DNA of 10,922 nucleotides, taken from positions 1-10,922 of the forward strand of contig DAINQE010000068.1 of assembly GCA_036743055.1 (NCBI GenBank), read 5' to 3'. The notes under the pieces are model-generated. The model saw only the letters and a list, made by a program, of their open reading frames with translations, was not told the DNA's origin and did no database searches. Source of the DNA: Sabulitectum sp036743055. Its GTDB lineage: Bacteria; Fermentibacterota; Fermentibacteria; Fermentibacterales; JCC-6. Both the position numbers and the translations under genes were made by a program. Each line of letters starts with the position of its first letter. Position 1 is the first letter of the stretch. This document shows positions 5,205-10,922 of the stretch, one piece after another.

Positions 5205-6922
5205 TCTGACTGGTTTTCCGGAGCCCAGTCCGGTCTGAGCGCTCTTTCAGGGACAAGTTCGTCGGCCAGGTCTTCCGTCCAGGGTTCAAGGAACGCATCC
5301 CTGCCCCTCACATAGAAAAGGTAGGCGTTCCTGCCGCTGAAAGCTCCCTGGATCAGAGCAGCGTCCTCCCGGGCAGTCTGATGGGCCAGGAAGATCACAT
5401 CCCCCTCCAGGAACGGATCATTCGCCAGAAGGCCGCTCATGATGTTCGGGTAGCCGTGTTCGCTTGCTTCCATGAAAACAACGGCGGGGATCTCCGCCGA
5501 AGAGGCTGCCCTGGCCGGCGCGTTGTCTATTCCCTGCCAGGGACCGCTTCTCAAGGCGGTACCGTCGGGCAGGTACACCATGAAGGTGCAGATAACCAGC
5601 ATCGTACCCGTAAAGGTAACGGCTGCCTCCCCGAACCGCTTGCGGGCGGCTTCAAGCCCGGCGGCGGAGAGAAGGGCGAAGGCGGGCAGGGTGGTGTAAT
5701 AGTGCCTGGGACCATAGTCCACCGAAGCGGCGTAGTGTACGAACATGAAAGGGGCCACCATCAGTATGGAAAGGTACAGCGGCCATGTCCTTCTGAGGAG
5801 ATCACGGTCGAGTATCACCGCGGCGGGAGGGAGAAGGGAAAGAAAAGGCCAGCCCAGCAGGATGGTGCTTCCGGTTCCCGCCTGTTTCAGAAGGTTGATG
5901 AGTCCCCTGAGCGGAGTGTGAGCGTTATCGCCGTACTCCGGGAACCAGGCCGCGTTCTCTCCGAAACCCATCAGTGCTCCTCCCCTGGCAAGGTTGTAGG
6001 CAGGAGAAAAGGGATCCCCTGTATACCTCCAGTTGGAGAGCATGAGGAATCCGGTGGGAAGCGCCGCTCCGGCGGCCATCCTGAGAAGCACCGGCAGTGC
6101 CCTCCATCCGATGAAGCAGATAAGCGAAATGGTGATGGTAAGGGTCCACGGTACGATGGGGTAGGGTTTGGTGGCCAGGGCCAGCCCCAGAAGGAAGCCT
6201 GAACCGGCCTGAAGCATCCCCCTGGAATCCTTTACCCCTGACACAAGAAGGTACAGGGCCCAGGTGACGAACATCAGATTGGTGTTGTGGGCCATGTGGC
6301 TTGCCCCCATGAACAGGAAGAACGGTGAAACGGCCATTACGCCGGTTCCCAGCCTTGCTGCTCTTTCACCGGCGAGCCTTCTCATGAGTAGAAAGGCCCC
6401 GAGAAGTGAAAGTGCCGATTCAAGGGGGCCGAGAAGCCATGAGATCCCCGCTGAAGTGAATGGGACCATGAGCATTCCGTGGAGAGGGGTGTACATCACG
6501 AACCATTCTGAATCGGTGAAGATGAAGTGCCTGAATGGGAAGACGTCCCTGGGATCATCAACAGGAGGAAGCGGCGCTGCAGCCCTTCCTCCGGAGTAGA
6601 TCCTGCTCTGAACGAAGTAGGCTGCCTCATCACCGCCCTTCGGGATTCCCTCGAGTGGATACAGGGCGGTGTAGATGGTGAAGCCCAGCACCGGCACCAG
6701 AAGGACCCCAAGGAATATCCCGGTTGGCAATCCGCCAAGGAAAGCCACCACTCCTCTGAAAGGTCTCCAACCCGCAGTTGTGAGGAGAATGGCGGCGGGA
6801 ACAAGGGTGAACAGCTGTACGAGCTTGTCCATGGGGCCGGCGAACCGGAGGGGAGAATGGGCATAGACAGTGAAAGCCACCGCCAGGATGATCGCCCCCG
6901 CCGTGAAAAGACCCCGCTTCAC
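5201..6922 (-). CDS. Multi-pass GT-C-type glycosyltransferase (PMT/ArnT-like)
   Basis: A 573-residue membrane protein with roughly ten or more hydrophobic segments from residue 5 to about 450, and a soluble C-terminal tail of about 110 residues. The first large outer loop holds GGD98-E99-AAYFVQ, matching the acidic D-E motif followed by an aromatic residue that marks GT-C glycosyltransferases, where it serves as catalytic base or metal site. Such enzymes use polyprenyl-phosphate sugars and act on the outer side of the cytoplasmic membrane. Further on, TPLHGML, KPYP and DYGPRHYYTTLPAF are the kind of loop motifs seen in PMT/ArnT-like proteins. The start is GTG at 6922: it overlaps the TGA of the upstream glycosyltransferase by 4 bases, and AGGA lies 7 bases upstream. 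The frame is open further upstream, but that part lies over the neighbour's coding sequence. It is last in a three-gene operon. Acceptor and sugar are unknown. Confidence 0.88.
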   Translation of the reverse strand: MKRGLFTAGAIILAVAFTVYAHSPLRFAGPMDKLVQLFTLVPAAILLTTAGWRPFRGVVAFLGGLPTGIFLGVLLVPVLGFTIYTALYPLEGIPKGGDEAAYFVQSRIYSGGRAAAPLPPVDDPRDVFPFRHFIFTDSEWFVMYTPLHGMLMVPFTSAGISWLLGPLESALSLLGAFLLMRRLAGERAARLGTGVMAVSPFFLFMGASHMAHNTNLMFVTWALYLLVSGVKDSRGMLQAGSGFLLGLALATKPYPIVPWTLTITISLICFIGWRALPVLLRMAAGAALPTGFLMLSNWRYTGDPFSPAYNLARGGALMGFGENAAWFPEYGDNAHTPLRGLINLLKQAGTGSTILLGWPFLSLLPPAAVILDRDLLRRTWPLYLSILMVAPFMFVHYAASVDYGPRHYYTTLPAFALLSAAGLEAARKRFGEAAVTFTGTMLVICTFMVYLPDGTALRSGPWQGIDNAPARAASSAEIPAVVFMEASEHGYPNIMSGLLANDPFLEGDVIFLAHQTAREDAALIQGAFSGRNAYLFYVRGRDAFLEPWTEDLADELVPERALRPDWAPENQSD

Positions 6923-7923
6923 AGGTACTTCCTTCCGGCGGCATAGCTTCCCATCGAGAATAGGACCGACGGCACAACCAGCGCAAGGTCGGGCAACAGG
7001 TAGAGGCAGGCCCTCACTCCCCGGAAACCCCCGTCCCTTATGCAGTGATAGATGAAGGGGATCTGGCAGACCGCAAGGCCGGCAAGACCTCCCAGGAGCA
7101 GGGGAATCCCTGGAAATATCCCGGCAAGGGACAGGGCAGCTCCAGTGATGAGGACCCATGCGAACAAAGCTCCGGCCAGAACCGGAAGCATCTCCCCCAC
7201 TCCAGCTACGCTGACGGAAGGAGCGCCCCTGTCCCTGTCCCTTCTTAACAGGTAAAGGGCCTTTGCCCTCATCATGTTCCATTCGTAGCGGAAGAAGTCA
7301 CCGGCGGTGTATTCCCTGAGATGGTAGACCTGGATCTCGGGAGCGAGGATGGTCCTGCCTCCTGAGGCCCAAAGCCTTTCGGAAAAGTCGGCATCCTCGA
7401 TGGTGGCTCCGGAAATGTTCTCATCGAATCCCCCCAGGCGACGGAAGTCGTGGGTACGGACGGCGAAGAAGAATGTTCCGCAACCCTTTATGAAGGTGCT
7501 TCTTATCCGTCTGGTGAAGGTATGGAAGTAATAGTAGTTCTTGTAGAAGGTCGCAGCGCCGTTCCCTGGAGCCTTACTGTGGTAAACTCCCTGCACGGCG
7601 CTGGCATCCGACATCCTCTCAGCCAGTTTCCGCCTCCATCCCCTGGGGGCAACCGCATCGGAATCCACGAAGAGTATCCAGGGAGTCGCAGCGGCGAAAC
7701 CTCCCTTGTTGCGGGTTCCCGCGGCTCCAGGCCTGCCGTCGGCGGTGAGTACCTCAACTCCCAAATCTCGCAGAAGGTCAGTGGAGCCGTCGGTCGAACG
7801 ATCGTCCACTGCCAGTATGGCATCGCCCTGGAGAAGTTCCGACTTCAACGGCTCAATTACCCTGGCAAGGGTGGAGGCTCCATTATGCACAGGGATCACC
7901 ACGGTAACTGCCTGGGCGTTCAT
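6919..7923 (-). CDS. Membrane-anchored family-2 (GT-A) glycosyltransferase, second copy
   Basis: A 334-residue protein of the same architecture as the plus-strand gene at 1475-2497. Motifs: VTVVIPVHN (6-14), DDRSTDGS (40-47), RNKGG (71-75), metal-binding D87-S-D89, and E176-D177 in TIEDADF, the expected catalytic acidic pair. Residues about 240-285 and 305-328 are hydrophobic and should anchor it in the cytoplasmic membrane. The Y-K-N-Y-Y-Y stretch (127-132) and the GRKYL ending match the other copy. The start is ATG at 7923, which overlaps the radical SAM stop by 4 bases (ATGA); a purine-rich AGAGGA sits almost directly before it, so coupled translation is likely. It ends in a 4-base overlap (GTGA) with the GT-C gene. 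It should transfer a sugar to a lipid or glycan acceptor in the pathway served by the other two operon genes. Confidence 0.92.
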   Translation of the reverse strand: MNAQAVTVVIPVHNGASTLARVIEPLKSELLQGDAILAVDDRSTDGSTDLLRDLGVEVLTADGRPGAAGTRNKGGFAAATPWILFVDSDAVAPRGWRRKLAERMSDASAVQGVYHSKAPGNGAATFYKNYYYFHTFTRRIRSTFIKGCGTFFFAVRTHDFRRLGGFDENISGATIEDADFSERLWASGGRTILAPEIQVYHLREYTAGDFFRYEWNMMRAKALYLLRRDRDRGAPSVSVAGVGEMLPVLAGALFAWVLITGAALSLAGIFPGIPLLLGGLAGLAVCQIPFIYHCIRDGGFRGVRACLYLLPDLALVVPSVLFSMGSYAAGRKYL

Positions 7924-9362
7924 TTCCTCTTTTTGAAGATCGACTGGAGCTGCTCTCCCAGCATCTGAATGAGGCTCCAGGCTCCATGGAACATTGCCCT
8001 GAGCTGGAAAGGCGACATCAGGTTGCGGACCCTGTAGAAAAGGAAGGATGGCCTGATGAAGTACCTCAGATAGGCGAGACGCCTCAGCTCCATCACCTGA
8101 TCGGCGGTCATAGAGAACGGAACGAAGCAGGGGCGGTCCAGGAGCATGCCCTGGTCGTCCAGCTTCTCGGACATCTTCCCGAACCTTCCCTGCATCACTC
8201 CTTTGTAGAGAGGAGTTCCCGGGAAGGGGGTTATGGGAAAGAACTCCACGGTGAAGCTGCCCAGCTCCTTCGCGAACTCGATGGTCTCCAGCCCCTCTGA
8301 AAAGGTCTCGCCGGGTATGCCGAAAATGTATGTGGTATGGGTCTTTATCCCGACGCTGTGGGCTAGCTTCACAGCTGTTCGTATCCTCTCCAGGGTCTCG
8401 AACTTCAGAAGTGTGTCAAGGTTCTTCTGGCAGCCGCTTTCAACACCAAAGTTGATGCACCAGCAGCCGGCGGCCTTCATGGCGCGAAGAAGGGGCTTGT
8501 CCACCGAATCCGCCCTGCAGGAGACCCACCATCTGACCTTGATCTCCCTTCTGATAAGCTCTTCGCAGAAGGCGTACACATGGGCATGGTCGTAGGTGAA
8601 ATGCTCGTCCCAGAACTTTATCTCCCTGGCTCCGTAGTTCCTCACGTAGCTCTCGATCTCGTCGACTATCCTCTCCGGTTTCCGCAGCCTTATGTGCTTG
8701 CCGTACATCTTGTAGCAGTAAATACAGGAGCCGTTGCAGCCCCTGCTGGAGAGCATCTGGATAGCTGGAACGGTTGAAACCTGCTCGAAGCTGGGCCAGT
8801 ACCTTTCCATCTCGCACAGTTCCACCGCGGGGAAGGGCAGTTCGTCAAGCTCGGTGAGCAAGGGGCGTGTTCCTGTGGAAACCGGTTCCCCGTCCTCTCC
8901 GCGGAAAATGAGACCCCTGACATCGGAGAGGTCTTCCCCATTCTGAACCGCGTCGATCATTTCCCCTGCGGTGATCTCGCCTTCGCCCACCACTATGGCG
9001 TCCAGTTCCGGGCATTCGGAGAGCAGACGCTCGGGCATCGCAGTGGCTCCGTGACCTCCAATGAAGGTGAATATGTCAGGGTCATCCCCCTTCACCTCGG
9101 TGATCAGTTTCGAGGCGTGATCCCACAGAAGACTGATCACATAGACACCCACCGCTTCGGCCCTGAAATCGGCGATCATCCTCCGCATGGTCTCGCTGGT
9201 ATAGAAGTAGCCCTCCAGGAACTTTACCTGGTGACCCCTGTCCCTGAGCACCGCTGCGATGTACTGAAGGCCCGGCGTGGGCCAGCACCCGCTGATGCCA
9301 CGGGTATCCCTGGCTCGGATATCATCTGGTCCCCATGGGGGAACAACCAGCGCAACCCTCAA
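7920..9362 (-). CDS. B12-binding-domain radical SAM enzyme
   Basis: A 480-residue protein. Residues 1-140 form a cobalamin-binding-like Rossmann domain, with VALVVPPWG near the start, PTPGLQYIAAVLRDRGH (29-44) and IGGHGATAMPE (101-111), typical of the BchE/HpnJ-type group. The radical SAM domain follows, with C209-NGS-C213-IY-C216 (CxxxCxxC) for the [4Fe-4S] cluster, GREIKFWDEHFT-like strand-loop (about 245-256) and FGVESG (305-310). These enzymes cleave S-adenosylmethionine to make radicals; the reaction here is not readable (methylation, ring or chain modification are all known in the group). No DxHxxG cobalamin ligand motif is seen. The start chosen is TTG at 9362 with AGGGG 6 bases upstream, directly before the first beta strand. 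A longer frame from ATG at 9404 lacks a binding site and lies inside a hairpin. It is first in the operon with two glycosyltransferases. Confidence 0.9.
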   Translation of the reverse strand: MRVALVVPPWGPDDIRARDTRGISGCWPTPGLQYIAAVLRDRGHQVKFLEGYFYTSETMRRMIADFRAEAVGVYVISLLWDHASKLITEVKGDDPDIFTFIGGHGATAMPERLLSECPELDAIVVGEGEITAGEMIDAVQNGEDLSDVRGLIFRGEDGEPVSTGTRPLLTELDELPFPAVELCEMERYWPSFEQVSTVPAIQMLSSRGCNGSCIYCYKMYGKHIRLRKPERIVDEIESYVRNYGAREIKFWDEHFTYDHAHVYAFCEELIRREIKVRWWVSCRADSVDKPLLRAMKAAGCWCINFGVESGCQKNLDTLLKFETLERIRTAVKLAHSVGIKTHTTYIFGIPGETFSEGLETIEFAKELGSFTVEFFPITPFPGTPLYKGVMQGRFGKMSEKLDDQGMLLDRPCFVPFSMTADQVMELRRLAYLRYFIRPSFLFYRVRNLMSPFQLRAMFHGAWSLIQMLGEQLQSIFKKRK

Positions 9363-9395
9363 GAACGACCCCTTCCTTCGGTGAAGAGAGAAATA

Positions 9396-9420
9396 TGCAG
9401 GCACCGGTCAGGTGCCTGCA
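9396..9420 (-). terminator. Perfect 10-base hairpin after clpB, terminator-like
   Basis: An inverted repeat with perfect 10-base arms (TGCAGGCACC and GGTGCCTGCA) and a 5-base loop. It starts 15 bases after the clpB stop on the minus strand, and is followed on that strand by ATATTTCTCTCTT, which is T-rich but not a clean T-run. It probably ends or attenuates clpB transcription before the radical SAM operon. No good promoter is visible between the hairpin and the operon, so some read-through may feed it. Confidence 0.5.
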
Positions 9421-9435
9421 ACTGCATTACGATCT

Positions 9436-10922
9436 TCAGGGAGAGGGTACGAGAACGAACTCGTTCTCCCTGGCTTCCAGGGTTACCTCGGTTCCCGGAA
9501 TGATCTCTCCCTTGAGGATCGCCTCGGCCAGGCGGTTCTGCACCTCTCTCTGAATGACCCTCTTAAGCGGTCTGGCTCCGTAGGCGGGATCGTAGCCCAG
9601 CTCGGCGAGACTGTCCAGGGCCTGATCGGTTGCCCGCAGGGTAATGCCCTGTCCCTCAAGCAGCTTTCCCAGCCTCTGAAGCTGAATGGAAACGATGTCC
9701 CGCAGCTGTTCCCTTGTGAGGGAATCGAAGACGATAACCTCGTCGATCCTGTTCAGGAACTCAGGCCGGAACCTTGCCTGGAGTTCGCCCTGGGCCCTTC
9801 TGTTCCTCTCTTCCAGGGAAAGGTCCCTGCCCACGGTTCCGATCCAGTCGCTGCCCAGGTTTGAGGTCATTATCACCACGGAGCTGGTGAAGTCCACCGT
9901 TCTGCCCTGTCCGTCGGTGAGCCTTCCGTCGTCGAGTATCTGAAGGAACACATTGAAGACGTCCTGATGGGCCTTCTCTATCTCGTCGAAGAGTATCACC
10001 GAATATGGTTTTCTTCTCACAGCCTCGGTAAGATAGCCCCCCTCGTCGTAACCCACGTACCCCGGAGGGGCTCCGATGAGCCTGGAGACCGAATGCTTCT
10101 CCATGAACTCGCTCATGTCCACCCGTATCATGGCTTCAGGGGTATCGAAGAGGAACTCGGCCAGTGACCTTGCAAGCTCGGTCTTCCCCACACCGGTGGG
10201 GCCCATGAAAATGAAGGTTCCAAGCGGTCTGTCGGGGTCCTGCACACCGGCACGGGCCCTCCTTATGGCCCTGGATACAGCTTCCACCGCCGTGTCCTGT
10301 CCCACGACCCGCTTCCTCAGGGAGTCCTCCATGTGGAGGAGCTTCTCCCGCTCGCCCTCGAGCATCCTTGAAACCGGAATGCCCGTCCACCTGGAGAGCA
10401 CCTCGGCGATCTGCTCGGGTGTTATCTCCTCGTTGAGCATCGCTCCGTTCTTCTGGAGCTCTGCGAGATCCACCCTTGCTTTGTCCAGTTCATCCTGGGC
10501 GGAGCGCAGATCGCCGTAGCGTATTCTGGCCACCTCGGAGAGGTTGCCCTCCCTCTCCGCCTTCTTCTCCATGAGCTTGAGCTCCTCGAGCCTGCGGGAA
10601 AGCTCCCTGGTCCTGTTGATAGCTTCCCTCTCGCTCTTCCACCGGGCTTCCAGGGCGGAGTACTCCTCCTTCAGGTCGGCGATCTGCCTCTTCACCTCCT
10701 TCAGCTTCTCCTTCGAGCCGGTATCCCTCTCCCTCTTCAGCCCTTCCCTGGCTATCTCCAGCCTGGTGAGTTTCCTCTTCAGGGCATCCACCTCGCCGGG
10801 CATGCTGTCTATCTCTATCCTCAGCCTGCTGGCAGCTTCGTCCACCAGGTCGATGGCCTTGTCGGGGAGGAACCTGTCGGAGATGTACCTGTCGCTCAGG
10901 GTGGCCGCCGCCACCAGTGCGG
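9436..10922 (-). CDS. clpB: ClpB chaperone (Hsp100 disaggregase), C-terminal part
   Basis: About 495 codons of ClpB; the first nucleotide-binding domain's N-terminal part lies beyond the right edge. The visible protein starts with the end of domain 1 (ALVAAATLSDRYISDRFLPD and the sensor region DKAIDLVDEAASRLR), continues into the long coiled-coil middle domain (about residues 30-155), then EVLSRWTGIPVSRMLEGE, and the second AAA+ domain: Walker A GPTGVGKT, the pore-loop region GYVGYDEGGYL, Walker B SVILFDE, and FRPEFLNRIDE with the arginine finger. The D2-small domain follows, with GYDPAYGARPLKR, the usual ClpB ending. ClpB works with DnaK in the cytoplasm to pull apart protein aggregates, threading them through its hexameric ring. 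The middle domain distinguishes it from ClpA and ClpC. The match is close to complete with no missing key residue. It is followed by a hairpin before the glycan-related operon and has no obvious functional link to it. Confidence 0.98.
   Translation of the reverse strand, partial: ALVAAATLSDRYISDRFLPDKAIDLVDEAASRLRIEIDSMPGEVDALKRKLTRLEIAREGLKRERDTGSKEKLKEVKRQIADLKEEYSALEARWKSEREAINRTRELSRRLEELKLMEKKAEREGNLSEVARIRYGDLRSAQDELDKARVDLAELQKNGAMLNEEITPEQIAEVLSRWTGIPVSRMLEGEREKLLHMEDSLRKRVVGQDTAVEAVSRAIRRARAGVQDPDRPLGTFIFMGPTGVGKTELARSLAEFLFDTPEAMIRVDMSEFMEKHSVSRLIGAPPGYVGYDEGGYLTEAVRRKPYSVILFDEIEKAHQDVFNVFLQILDDGRLTDGQGRTVDFTSSVVIMTSNLGSDWIGTVGRDLSLEERNRRAQGELQARFRPEFLNRIDEVIVFDSLTREQLRDIVSIQLQRLGKLLEGQGITLRATDQALDSLAELGYDPAYGARPLKRVIQREVQNRLAEAILKGEIIPGTEVTLEARENEFVLVPSP

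Noticed and set aside
5381..6202. A plus-strand open frame of 273 codons
   Set aside because: It is antisense to the GT-C gene. Its translation is rich in G, R, E and P with no domain or membrane segments, as expected for the shadow of a G+C-rich membrane protein gene.
6923..7282. An upstream extension of the GT-C gene by 120 codons
   Set aside because: This part overlaps the C-terminal third of the GT2 gene and is low-complexity and charged. The GTG at 6922 has a binding site and the 4-base overlap typical of the operon.
9363..9404. A longer radical SAM start at ATG 9404
   Set aside because: It has no ribosome binding site, lies within the hairpin, and adds residues before the first beta strand. 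TTG at 9362 has a purine-rich site and begins at VALVVPP.

Overview
The window looks like chromosomal DNA from an uncultured, probably anaerobic bacterium. It is G+C-rich (high fifties percent by eye), gene-dense, and carries no tRNA, rRNA, insertion sequence, CRISPR array or phage gene that I can see. The anaerobic hint comes from a KorD-type ferredoxin subunit and a B12-type radical SAM enzyme. The lipoprotein with NHL-like beta-propeller repeats is a type common in the Bacteroidota/FCB assemblage and related uncultured phyla, but I cannot place the organism more precisely. Only two of nine genes with a readable start appear to use ATG; the rest fit TTG or GTG behind a purine-rich ribosome binding site.

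Layout, left to right: (1) the N-terminal 55 codons of a two-[4Fe-4S] ferredoxin subunit on the minus strand; (2) a minus-strand integral membrane protein with a soluble C-terminal domain; (3) a 371-base stretch with only one doubtful small ORF; (4) a plus-strand membrane-anchored family-2 glycosyltransferase; (5) a minus-strand beta-propeller lipoprotein with its own near-consensus sigma-70 promoter, preceded by (6) a minus-strand DPM1-like glycosyltransferase; (7) a plus-strand class I SAM methyltransferase; (8) a tight minus-strand operon of a B12-domain radical SAM enzyme, a second membrane-anchored family-2 glycosyltransferase and a multi-pass GT-C-type glycosyltransferase, joined by 4-base start/stop overlaps; (9) the C-terminal half of ClpB on the minus strand, followed by a hairpin.

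Positions 1475 to 9362 therefore read as a surface-glycan or glycolipid assembly neighbourhood: two cytosolic nucleotide-sugar-type transferases with membrane tails, one DPM1-like enzyme that could charge a polyprenyl phosphate carrier, one GT-C enzyme that would use such a carrier outside the cytoplasmic membrane, plus a methyltransferase and a radical SAM enzyme that could modify sugar or lipid. This pathway reading is inference; no acceptor or product can be read from the sequence. Two structural points stand out. The two membrane-tailed glycosyltransferases are divergent paralogues on opposite strands. Both convergent gene pairs in the window share the palindromic tetranucleotide CTAG, so each gene uses the overlapping TAG as its stop.
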